Shown here piece after piece: positions 34,560 to 46,076 of a stretch of 64,000 nt of DNA (its first letter is position 1; the number at the start of each line of letters is the position of its first letter). Origin of the DNA: Gordionus sp. m RMFG-2023 (Eukaryota; Nematomorpha; Gordioida; Chordodea; Parachordodidae); assembly GCF_954871325.1 (NCBI RefSeq), contig NC_088775.1, positions 84,731,561 to 84,795,560 of the forward strand. Direction: 5' to 3'. The notes beneath the pieces were generated by a model. It ran no database searches. It was not told the origin of the DNA and saw only the letters and a list, made by a program, of their open reading frames with translations. Both the position numbers and the translations under genes were made by a program.

Positions 34560-36120
34560 ATAAAAACCAATTTGTCAACTTGGTCATTAGTTAAGCAATT
34601 CATCTTGAATATTCCCCATCACAGACCAGAATTGCCCACTGGGTAAATAATTAGTAAATGGAGTGCCAAATTTTAAAGGGGGACCATCAACGTGTGTCCT
34701 TGTATATGCTTGAGCTAGCAAATATTTCAGTTTTTGCTCTATATTGTAATATTTGAAAATATCTCCTGCTTCAATTTTATCTTTATGAAAAGATCTTAAA
34801 TCTGCTTGAATATTTCTCAATCAGTTTGCAATTTCTTTTGGATCTAGAAGATATGCCGAGAGCATAATATTGCTAACCGTAAAAGAAAATCATTTTTCAA
34901 ATAAAAATTTACCATCTCAGTATGCTTGAATTAGTGAAATGGTTTCTCAGATTTTCAAGCCAGAGATTTTAAAAAATATAATACAAGGTTAAAATAAAAT
35001 CTAGACAAAAATTCAACTTTATCCCAAAAAAAGACAATCCTATTCCTAGTAGCATTATCAAGTAATATATCTCTGAGTTCATTTTGTTATACAAATACAG
35101 CAACTGAAATGAGCACTTCCTTTGATTCTTATCCAACTGTTTATTTTTGCATGTTTTAAAATTAAAAAATTATTTTTTATAATATAAAAATGAACTAGAT
35201 TATATAAAAAATAATTGTTCCTCATTAGTATTTTTATAATATTTTTTAAAGGATTATGACCTTATTGATTTTATGAAAATAACCAATTCTTAAAATGCCT
35301 TTTAATATATTGATATTATTTAAACCCAATTTAAGGAATCTACACGCAACACAAGGAAATTTTTTAATTGGATAAACTATTTATAGTTCAGGTATGTATG
35401 ATTAAGGTTAGAGAGAAATGGGTTAGGGTTAATTAAAGATTTTAGAGAAATTGGTTAGTTAAGGATATATTAAAAATGGTTTTTAACAAAATTTAATCAT
35501 TATTAATAACTTCTTATAATGGCAATTATTATTTTTATATTTATCCAGATCAAAATGAAGAAATGACTAACCATGTAAAATATAAATATTTAGGCCAGAG
35601 ATGTTTCCATTAGAGATCTACAAATAATGACCTAGTCTGCATCCAACAGTGGGTCTATTTTTAAATATGATATTACATTTTGTCAAATAAGTTAATATAT
35701 TTAAAATTCTCACAAAAAAAAACAAGGTGCTAATATTTTTTATTTTTTCTATATTTAAATAAATTCAGATTAGGCAGACATATAAAAAAAAAATTGTTCT
35801 GGATCAGGTAGGGCAAAACAAATTTTTTTAAAAATTGTCAGGCTTGAAAAAAATTAGGCCCTATTAAGTTCACTAGTTTCTATAACATGTCTTTTAATAA
35901 ATAACACATGTCCCAAAACCATTGACACCAAAAAAATTTATTGGGTTGTACTGATTCATAAATTGTGATTAAAATATTCTGATCCAATATTTTCTGATAT
36001 TCTCTGAAAACTTCCATTATGGTTACTAAATCAATTTTGGGCAAATATCTGGTAAGCGGAAAATAATTCCCTTGAAAAAAAATCCCCAATAATAATTTCC
36101 TGGAATTGATTTTCTCAAAA
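34560..36120 (-). pseudogene. hAT transposase remnant (B)
   Basis: On the minus strand, pieces of one coding region appear in order but in shifting frames: an upstream part with LPKIDLVTIMEVFREYQKIL and a tryptophan-rich FFWCQWFWDMCYLLK (35880-36089), a middle with NRIVFFWDKVEFLSRF (about 35010-35080), AYLLDPKEIAN (about 34830-34860), and a C-terminus with QFWSVMGNI and QDELLNDQVDKLVFI (about 34560-34620). The VDKLVFI ending and order of blocks resemble hAT dimerisation domains. A G1 repeat (35610-35880) interrupts it. Frameshifts and stops show a dead copy. The family call is by motif memory and is moderate. Confidence 0.45.
35610..35880. repeat. GGGC-rich repeat G1, copy 2
   Basis: TTAGAGATCTACAAATAATG at the left, TTTGTCAAATAAGTTAATA and TATTTAAATAAATTCAG inside, GGCTTGAAAAAAATTAGGCC at the right. 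It aligns by eye with 25406-25775 along most of its length but has lost many G/C positions. Confidence 0.6.
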
Positions 36121-37845
36121 TTTTTAAATATTTTATTTGAGGATTTTTATTTCGTGGATTATATGTAGTTATTGAAAAAAGCAGGTATATTGTATATAAC
36201 ATTTTATTATTATACTAAATATATTAATTTATAATTAATGTGAGATAGTCAAAAACAAAAAAAATAGGTAAATATTGAATATAAGGTAAATCATAGCTCT
36301 AAAAATTGTTTAAAATAACTCTTGGAAAATTATTTTTAATAATATTAATTTTTTTTATATCATTCATAGCTCAATATAGACATTTTTAATTAATGGTCAT
36401 AATCATTTTTGGTGGTTTTGGTTTTAAAGGTATCAGTCAATCTCAATATAAATATATTTCTAATTTTGGGAGTTACAATTTTCCATCAGAATGGATATTA
36501 AAGTATAGTCACTTTGTCAGATATGTTTTTTATAAAAAATAGAACTTATCAATTTTATATCAATTCTTGCAATTAATTAATATCAAATCTTGATCCTTTA
36601 TTATATTGCAATTTGAAACTTAAATAGACAGTAATATATGTGAATATGGTCAGCACAATAATATTTTATAAATCAAAATATAAAGTTAATTTATTTTATA
36701 TTAAAGTAATGGGTCAACTAAGTATTGTAAAATATTGTTACATTGCAAAATGTTGATCTAGCAAATCTATATAAATTCCTTAGGCTAAAATAATGTTAAA
36801 ACTTGATATAAACATTTCCTATTTACTTAAAAAATATCTACAATAATTTACCTAAATTTAATATATTAAATCATCTAAATACATAATATTATAAACGACA
36901 CAATATGTATATTAGAAATTATACTAATAAATTATATTATACTTATAAATTATGCAAATTACTATTTAAAATGTGGCGGAAGAATTCATAATATTTAAAT
37001 TTTGAGATAGAAGGAAAAAATTTAGAATTCTGGAATATACTGTGTCTATATAAAAATAATGTGCGTGACAGGTGTGTGGCATATGTCTTTCTTGGCATCT
37101 ATTCAATTTTTCTTTTTCCATATATAAATATAAACTAAATTAAACTTTGAATAAAAATAAGTTAAATAAACAAATATAACAGAGCATTAAACTTGTATTT
37201 ATGTAATCAAAAATAAAATTTTTTTATTCATTTTGACTTTTTTTATTTATTTAAATTTCAATTTCAGATAGGAACCATTAAAAAATTAAAAAATATATCA
37301 TATAATTTTATAGCTAATGTTTTGCTTGGTCTAATATCCTTCTAAATTAAAATGATCATTTTACAATAAATAAATAAAATATTAACTTAGAAAACGAAAA
37401 TATTTATAATATGATGACTCTTAAATATATTAAAATATGAATAAAAATATGTAAACACTTAAATAGCAAAAATAAAGACCCTGACCCCACCCCCTTCACA
37501 AATTTTCCTGTTCTCGTAAATATCACCAGAGATAATAAAAAATTTACCCTATATAACCAGCTCCCCCCCCCCCTCAATGATATTAAGGTTGTAAAAATTC
37601 TCGGAACTAAAAATTTTAACATTCTGCGCTCTGTCAATAATCCTTTCTTTCTTTCATTTATTTTATTTTAAGGAATCATTTATACCCAAAAATATATGGT
37701 ATGCACTAATAAGAAATGATTCCAGGAAAAATAATACATAATATAATTGTTCATGAATGCAAGTTTATATACATACAATAATTCTTAAGAATATTTTAAT
37801 ATATTAATCTATATTCCAACACTCAAATTATTTTAATATAATTTA
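36121..37845. other. AT-rich spacer, no gene recognised
   Basis: Extremely AT-rich DNA with a (C)11 run at 37563-37573. An open frame on the minus strand around 37.4-37.6 kb runs through that C-run and looks like chance. Nothing else seen. Confidence 0.4.
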
Positions 37846-37850
37846 TATAT

Positions 37851-39190
37851 ATGTCGTATTGGGATATGGAATCATGTGGGATTCGGTCCCTACGTGATCC
37901 CCACGTTTTATTCGGGATCTTTTTTTTAAATATCTTTTTTTTTAAATATATTTTTTAAAAATATTTAAAAAATATTCCGAATCCCCATGAAAAAAAATAA
38001 AATAATTTAATTACTTTTTCTTCTCTTTTTTTGAAGGCCAAAATAAGGGATTTAAAAAGAGAATTTAAAAAAAAAAAATAGTATAAAATTAAGGCATATA
38101 ATGAATGAAAAGGGATGAGGTTATGATTCCATATCCCAATACGACATATATAAAAATACATAAGATTCAAAATAATTGAATTTAGGCCTTTCTACAGAAA
38201 CTTACTGAACCGGTTTAACCCTTTTTTCTAAAGGTTCTTTTTACTCCTTCAAAAAATAATTATATTCGGTTACGGAAAAATAAATTTTCAAAAAAAAATA
38301 TTTAAAGGGATTCGGAATCTTTTTTCTAAAAAACAATTAAATTATATTTAATTATCGCCAGGCTGGCACCGTAAAATTTTATTTTTTAGAGATATTTAAT
38401 ATGTATTACTTTTACGCTTTAAAAATATTTTTTGGTTTTAAAACTTTCAAAATAAGAGATTTTAAAAAAAGTAAATAGTATAAAATTAAGTCAGCACAAT
38501 TTTCGTTGAACATTTAAGCAGGGACGGTTACGGTTCAGTATGTAAAAAATTATAATGGTTACGTTTTGCTTACAATTCTTTTATAAAATTGCAAATTTTA
38601 TTTAAAATATATTATAACTCACGCCGTGACCCACCGTGTAATTTCACGGCCCGCGCCCATCTCTAATCATAATTATTTAATTGTTTAGATAAAAAATTTT
38701 CATTGATAAAATGGTTAAAATTATTAAAAAATGGATCTTTCATGATATTAAGAAGTCTTGGCAGTGTATGAGGTAGTAAGAATTTATCATCTCATATATT
38801 ATGCATGTGCAATAATTAAATAAGCATTTTGGTTAATATTTTTAAGCATATTTTGAAATTGGTAAAATAATTTTATGACAAGAAATCAACCTAATTTGCT
38901 AAACATCGACCAAAATTTATTAAAATGTAATAAGAACCCCCATTTATTATTAAATTTAATATGTATACGGAATCACGAGGTCGAATCCTATATCAACCCC
39001 CATTCAAATTTTTAGAAGCAGTTGCTTCGGACCCTCACCGTTGAAGGGGCCACTGGTCTCCGGGTAGGGTTCACTCATTCCCAAAAAAAATTCAGAAAAA
39101 ATAACATTTTGAAAAAAGTATTAGATATATCTTTTTCAAATTTAAAACGACTATAAAACTAATAGAGCTGAACAGAATGAGATATTTGCT
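37851..39190 (+). repeat. Left inverted arm of the large element
   Basis: The arm contains internally repeated modules: GGGATTCGGAATCTTTTTT with a following ACAATTAAATTATAT and CTGGCACC at 38305 and again near 39360, and the end motif ATGATTCCATATCCCAATAC again, inverted, at about 38122-38146. It pairs with 43805-47345. The segment at 38890-38990 carries the tail sequence of the SINE seen at 9345. Confidence 0.75.
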
Positions 39191-39584
39191 GCCAGTAATA
39201 TTTAAAATTTGGACAAATACTTAATGGAAATGTTGTTATATAAATTTTGGTAAATTTACCGCTGCTGTTACTATTTGAATCTTCTAATATATATAAGTAT
39301 TTAAATTTTTATATTCTCTAATATCAAACATTTCATGTAGAATAAATATATACTTTGGGAATCCCCATGGGGATTCGGAATCTTTTTTTAAAAAAACAAT
39401 TGAATTATATTTTTTTCCTTCCTTTTTTTGTCGCCTTACTGGCACCAGAAAATTCTATTTTTTAAAGACCTTTTGTTATAATAAATAAATTATAAAAGGA
39501 TACGAGAATGGTTAAAATTTAAATTATTATATTTTGAAAATTTTATTTTTTAAATAATTTCAAAAATTTTAAAATTTTTTCAAT

Positions 39585-40440
39585 ATGCGCCTAATATTTT
39601 TACCCCAAATTGAAATGGAATATCAGTTATTTAAAACCATATTAAAAACACCTAAATACAAATCTATTGAAAATATATCGTCAAAATTAAAATTTAAAGT
39701 ATTTTCATATTTTTATTTAGAAAACGAATCTTTATTTTGTAAAAAAAAACCCCCCATTATTATAATATCCAATATTCGATCAATATTAAAAGTTCATCAT
39801 ACGACAATAATCATCCTGGTGTTAATACAACAATAAAAAATATAGAGACTATTTATTCTGCTATTCATCAAAAATACGTAATTGAATACATTAAAAAATG
39901 TCCTCTATTTTCTATTAAAAAAATCTTCCAAAGGCTCTGGGGATGGGTGGAAATTGATTTAATTGATATGTCATCAACCCCAGATGGGATCTATAAATAC
40001 ATATTTCACCAGGATCATTTTATCAAATTTACCTGCGCTAGTGCTCTAGCATCAAAAAAAGCAGAAGGAATTGTCGAAATTTTAAGAAATTTATTCTACC
40101 CATTCGGGCCACCAAAAATTTTGCAAAGTGATAATGCTAGAGAATTCAAAAGTAATTTATTATTTATAAATATCTAATTAATTTTATTCTTAGATAACTT
40201 ATTTACAGATATGATAAAAACAGAGTTTCCATTCATTATGATTATTCATAGGCCTAGGCATCCTGAGACAAATGGGCGCATCGAAAGAGCAAATTCTACT
40301 CTGGAAACGCGCATATCTGCACATATGCTGGAAACTAACAAAACTGACTGGTCCCACCAGCTTCCAAAAATTGTTTCATAAATAAATAACAATTATAGTA
40401 GAATCATTAAGAGCACACCTTATCAGGTATTTTATGCTCG
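39585..40440 (+). pseudogene. Integrase-like region of the large element (fossil)
   Basis: Family landmarks of a retroviral-type integrase appear in order along the plus strand: an H2C2-like zinc-binding part, then the integrase core, then the conserved downstream part. It is broken. Similar integrases occur in Ginger DNA transposons, in domesticated KRBA2-type genes, and in LTR and Polinton elements. The landmarks are nearest to the KRBA2/Ginger type by recall. Confidence 0.6.
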
Positions 40441-40859
40441 TGATGATAACAAGAAAAAATATCTAGTTCAAATGAAATGGATTTAACATCATGTTCTGAT
40501 AATGGTATTGTTTTTTATATTGATTATACTTATTTTTTATCTCCTTCATATTCTAAAGATATAATATTATCCCACACAAGGGAGGCCAATAGTAAAAAAT
40601 AATGTTATTTTTTACTATTTTTTTTATATAGTTTTTTTTATTTAGTTTTTTTCGAATCTAACGAACCTTCAACATCTAATAATGGTATTAAAGATTTATT
40701 TTATGCATAAATTGAATAATTTTTAAAAATATAAGATATGTGGGTGATTGATTTACCTTATCAATTGCCAGACAACACATCTTCCGATTCCGCTAGTACT
40801 AATTCGATAATTGGAATTGGTGATATAAACATTGTGTTTCCACTATTTATTTGTCTAAA

Positions 40860-41640
40860 TTTTAGATTCTATAAAAGATAAATATGCCCATACTTTTGAT
40901 GTGGAGGACTCGATCGATAGCAATGGTAAAAATTACTCAAATATTTGTTCATGAATAGAATATATTAGATTTAACCATTATTGATCATATTCCTGGCAAT
41001 TCTCTGCTCCTTACAAAGCCTACAGAATTAGGTAAGCTATAAAATAATTTCATTAAATTTATTCTATATGAAATATTAGATATTAGAGAATATAATAATA
41101 TAAATACTTATATTAAAGAAGAAAAAGATTCATATAGTAGTAGTAGCGGTAAATTTACCAAAGTTTATATTTATTCTACATAAAATGTTAGATATTAGAG
41201 AATATAAAAATCTAAATACTTATATTAAAGAAGAAGAAAATAGTAACAGCAGCGGTAAATTTACCAAAATTTATATTTCTTAAATAATATCGTTTAGATT
41301 TAGAATATATTGAACATGTTAGTGCAACTCGGCCAATCAAAGAATATACCGACAAGGGTAAGATATAAAATAACAACATTTTCATTAAATATTTGTCCAA
41401 ATTTTAGATACTACTGGCATCAGAGGTTTATTTAATTGTGAATCCGAAGAGTTTGATTGCAACGGTATAAATTATTCACTATATTTTATAAAAAAAATGG
41501 CATTCGATTTAATAATTATTGAGCCTTCTCATGCTCTTTTGCCTCAAGTTGAAGAACTTAAGGTGGTAAGATATATAATTGATATTTTTCATATAATTAT
41601 TAGATATTAAAAATATCATATTCTAATACATTAGTGATAA
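40860..41640 (+). repeat. Repeated modules in the interior of the large element
   Basis: Short coding-like blocks alternate with AT-rich stretches and recur. AAATTTTAGAT(A/T)CT starts a block at about 40855 and 41396, and TTAAAGAAGAA…GCGGTAAATTTACCAAA recurs at 41115-41165 and 41226-41276 (also inverted at 39245-39300). They look like tandem duplications of one exon-plus-intron-sized unit. Function unknown. Confidence 0.4.
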
Positions 41641-41850
41641 AATTTAAAATATTGATACTTTTTATTTACCAATAAATTCCTTTTAACCTATTCACAAAAA
41701 AGTGTGCCATAAAAAATAATAATTAACAAATTTATATTGGGTCAAGCTAGAAAAATATTAACTCTATTTAGGTTTTCTAAAAATTAGGCTGAGTCGAGGG
41801 CGATCTTTTTTTATACAAAAAATCACTAAAAGCGAAATAATTTTAATGTA

Positions 41851-42773
41851 GGGGAAATATGCCATAAACGGCCATGGTTGAAGACTGGCCACCACCCTTT
41901 AACTTTTTATCTCTAGACCAATTTCTCTCAAAATTGGTCAAAATGTGTATATTTATGATATGTACCTTACCTAGGTTCATTTATTGAATATAGCAATTCA
42001 ATAAAAAATATTTCAAATTAACTGTTTTTAGTACCTCTTTATGGAAAAATCACCTTACACATTATTTTGTTTGGTGAATAAATTACTAATTTAGATTACT
42101 GAATTTTATATAAATATTATCATTAGGCATTTAGCATTATTCACACAAAATTAAAAGCTTTATTTAATAGACATATAAGGCGCTTAATAATAATAGAGAG
42201 GTGGGTTATGAGTTATGACTGGCCATGTATTGATTGGCCACAATTTGCACATTCACATATTCATATTAAAATGAAAAGCTCTTGCAAAACAACATTTGGA
42301 GAAATAAAATGATGAACAAGCTTAAGAATGTTTAGTAAAATGATAATTAAGATATTAATTTATAATATTATCATTAAATAGTTATGGTGATAAATTGAGA
42401 TTATAATACTAATAAAATTAGTGTATAATTAATTTTTTATATAACTAAAAAATGTAGAAATATCATATAGGCCTTTTATAAGTATTTCATATTGTATTAT
42501 TTTATATTTATAATAAAATTCTTAAATAATATATTATGGCCAGTTAACACATAGGCCAGTCTATACTATACATAGTATGTAATGACTGGCCAGAAGAACA
42601 ACTTTCACATAATCTCATTTAGCTCATAAAGTATTATACATAGAGCTATGATACAAAATTTTAAAGATTAATATTTAGGCTACACATTGATATAAAATTT
42701 GTTTGGTTAAACATAAATTTTAATACCTTTTTTCAAAAAAGCAAAAACATGGAAATTCATGGTACATTTCCCC
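41851..42773. mobile_element. 923-bp pogo-like non-autonomous element, nested
   Basis: The ends GGGGAAATATGCCAT and (inverse of the right end) GGGGAAATGTACCAT form terminal inverted repeats, bounded by TA on both sides (41849-41850 and 42774-42775). Inside are several ACTGGCC/GGCCAGT words on both strands. No transposase frame. The GGGGA start and TA duplication match the pogo-like element 1.5 kb to the right, but the rest of the sequence differs. Confidence 0.7.
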
Positions 42774-43733
42774 TAATTAAATATCGATAGCGATTTTCCA
42801 TGAAATTAGGGAAATGTAGATTATATTTTTAACGATTAGGGAAAGAGGAGATATTAAATAAAAATATTTATTTATATATTCACAGATAAGCCGTCACTTT
42901 TTTATTATTTACCAATGAGGAAAATTATGTGAATGCCATATATATCGCTACTAAAATAGCAAATGTTTCAAACAAAGAATCGCGCTTTCAAGTTGTTGAT
43001 AATATTACTAATAGTCCTTGTTCAAAAAATGTTGGCCATAAAATTACATGGAAAAATAGTTGTGCTACCAATAATATTGGGAATAGTATTTCCAATATTT
43101 TAAAAAGGGCCCCTTCTTTTATTTCATATTTAAATGATCGTGGGCGTCAAAACCTAATTTATTCTCAAATAATAGGACAAAACAACTTTATCTTAGGTGA
43201 TCACGTTTATTACCTATCCATAGGACAGATAGAACTAATATTTGTCCTAAAAATTTAGAGGAAAAGTAATAAAAATTGAAAAAAATAAAATAAAATATGG
43301 ATAGGAACCTGTGCTGGAAAATTTTCAACACCCTTTATTGCTTCTAGTTTATATAAAACTCTTAAATTAAATGATTTTAAAGTTCCCAATAAAGATATAT
43401 CAATAATAGGTAATTTAAGCTTTTTACAGTAACCATATATACTCCTAATAAAATATATTAACTTTTTATTTCAACTGCTAGAAATATTTAGGAGCTTCAC
43501 GATAGGTTACAAACTATGGAAAAACTTCGTTATGCAATTGCAAAATGGGTTGCACGAACAAACGATGCTATTGTTTCAAGAACAAATTTAAATGTTCAAC
43601 CAAATGCCATATTGCATTGCATAACTGTTGCAATAAATAAATTTTTATTTTATAAATATATATTCATGTAAAAATTTTATATAAATTTATAAAAATAAAA
43701 GTGTCTTCTTGACCTTATCCCTTTTCATTCATT

Positions 43734-43800
43734 AGGGGAGACCTGGGTCTTGTCGAGCCCTAATAAGCAAACCTTATTAAAATTATACTTTATCATTTTT
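43734..43800 (+). repeat. Isolated pogo-like terminus inside the large element
   Basis: TAGGGGAGACCTGGGTCTTGTCGAGCCC resembles the pogo termini at 44309 and 63514. It sits at the inner border of the right arm; no matching opposite end was seen nearby. Confidence 0.35.
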
Positions 43801-44771
43801 AATAAATAATATCTCATTCTGTTCAGCTCTATTAGTTTTATAGTCATTTTAAATTTCAAAAATATATATCTAATACTTTTTTCAAAATGTTATTTTTTCT
43901 GGAATATTTTTTGGGAACGAGTGAACCCTACCCGGGAACCAGTGGCCCCTACAACGGTGAGGGTCCGAAGCAACTGCTTCTAAAAATTTGAATGGGGGTA
44001 TTTAAAAAAAAAAATTTATTTAATTCTTTTAATGTTTTACTTCCATAACCAAGTGATCTCTGGTTTATGCTATAGGACTCGACCTCGTGATTCCGTATAC
44101 ATATTAAATTTAATAATAAATGGGGGGTCTTATTACATTTTAATAAATTTTGGTCGATGTTTAGCAAATTAGGTTGATTTCTTGTCATAAAATTATTTTA
44201 CCAATTTCAAAATATGCCCTAAAAATATTAACCAAAATAATACAAAAGCTTATTTAATAATTGCACATGCATAATATAAGAGATGATAAATTCTAACTAC
44301 CTCATATAGGGGAGACCGGGGTAAAGCGATTGACGGGGTAACAATGTTAACGCGAATAACTTTTTAACCATTGAGTATAAATACCTTAAATTTGGTGTGA
44401 AGATGTATTTTTATATCTAATTTCTTACCTATGTTCATCTTTTAAAAAACTTACCTGGTTTTATATATTTTGTCAAAAAACTGTTTTTTACCCAAAAAAT
44501 ATAAAAATCCTTCTCTAGTATATTTTGCTTTTAGTAAAATTTACATATCCTCAGGATTCAAAATTTGGCACACATGTTCCTTAATGTATTAGCTATAAAA
44601 TAAAATTTATCTGACATCTTTAGCTATATTAGAAGTCACGCAATAACGATATTTATAATATATGTCACCTAGGGGTAAAGCTGTTATGGGTAAAACGGTT
44701 AAAATATAAAATTATTCACATTAATTTTTCATTAATTCATTTATTATAATTTTTATTGTACCAATCAAATA

Positions 44772-45092
44772 ATGAGAAATTATAAAAGAAAAACCATATA
44801 CAGAGATGTAAATATAATAAATGAAGCCATAAAATATAAAATAACTAATAATACTTCATTAAATTTGTCTGCTAAAAAATTTAACATACCTTATACAACG
44901 TTGAGAAGATGTAAAATTGGTATTAAAAGTTCAGATCATCATAAACAAATATTTACAAATGAAGAAGAATCTAGATTGTGTGACTACATATTAGAAGCAA
45001 GTAGGTCATTTATGGGATTAACGCCTAAACAAGTAATTAAATTATATTGTTTGTATTATATTGTATTTCATAATTTTAATAACTCAATTTAA
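44772..45092 (+). pseudogene. pogo transposase N-terminal DNA-binding domain
   Basis: Begins MRNYKRKTIYRDVNIINEAI and continues with SLNLSAKKFNIPYTTLRRC, a pipsqueak/CENP-B-type helix-turn-helix, and EEESRLCDYILEASRSFMGLTPKQVIKL, the typical second segment of pogo-family (DDE_1) transposases. The frame then runs into the minisatellite and stops after about 106 residues, before any catalytic aspartate. Possibly still able to make a short DNA-binding peptide, but no evidence of use. Confidence 0.75.
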
Positions 45093-45435
45093 ATATCAAT
45101 ATTAATTTGGTAACTTTAATAAAAATGCTCAATTGAAATTATATTGTATTTCATAATTTTAATAATGCTCAATCTAAATATCAATATTAATTTGGTAAAT
45201 TTAATAAAAATGCTCAATTGAAATTATACTGTATTTCATAATTTTAATAATGGTCAATCTAAATATCAATATTAATTTGGTAAATTTAATAAAAATGCTC
45301 TATTGAAATTATATTGTATTTCATAATTTTAATAATGCTCAATCTAAATATTATTAATTTGGTAACTTTAATAAAAATGGTCAATTGAAATTATATTGTA
45401 TTTCATAATTTTAATAATGCTCAATCTAAAAATCA
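45061..45435 (+). repeat. Minisatellite, about 83-85-bp unit, 4-5 copies
   Basis: The word TTGTATTTCATAATTTTAAT begins units at about 45061, 45144, 45229, 45314 and 45396. Each unit also holds ATATCAATATTAATTTGG and AATAAAAATG(C/G)TC. It starts at the end of the transposase N-terminal frame and replaces the missing catalytic core. Confidence 0.85.
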
Positions 45436-45579
45436 TGTGGGGCAACAATTTCAGATTTATGATATTCCAGGAGTGTTAAAAAATGAAATACCAAGGGCAG
45501 TGACATCAAATAATATATTAAATGGTTCTTAGCATGTGGCATATTTCCCTTAAACCCAAATATATTTACAGAACAAGAT

Positions 45580-46076
45580 TATATCTGCTGTAATAATTCA
45601 AATGCTAACTCAAATATTGAATTTGAAAATAATGATGAAAATATTAGAGTGACTCAAAATCTTACAGTGACTCAAAATAATGATAGTGATTTATCTATAT
45701 TATTGAACGAAAATGTTCCAGATGATATTGATGAACCTTATCATGATATGTTACCATCATGCTCAAAAAATTATAATAAAGTATTCAATCCTTCATCTAT
45801 AATACCTATTCCAAAATTATTCAATATTTCATCGGATAAAATATCTAAAAAAAGAATTCAGAAATATTAACATCTACACCTTATAAAAAAAAATTATTAA
45901 TTCAGAGAAAAAAAAGATATCAAAAAATAATTGTTTATGTGTTATTTGTAATAAAAACTATAAAAATAGTCGCGAGGGCGATGAATGGCTAAAATGTACA
46001 ATGTGCCTTGAATGGGCACATTCTAAATGTGCTAATTATGATAATTATTTTACATGTGCTTATTGTATCGATTAGT
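45580..46076 (+). pseudogene. pogo transposase C-terminal remnant with PHD-like finger
   Basis: An acidic linker (about 45590-45870: DDIDEPYHDMLPSCS, FNPSSIIPIPKLF) is followed, after a frame change, by CLCVICNKNYKNS, GDEWLKCTMCLEWAHSKC and YFTCAYC ending at a TAG (46074-46076). The spacing of Cys and His fits a PHD-like finger found at the C-termini of some pogo-family transposases (recall). Confidence 0.6.

Noticed and set aside
37404-37637. Minus-strand frame through a C-run
   Set aside because: Built on a homopolymer and AT-rich DNA; no homology recognised.
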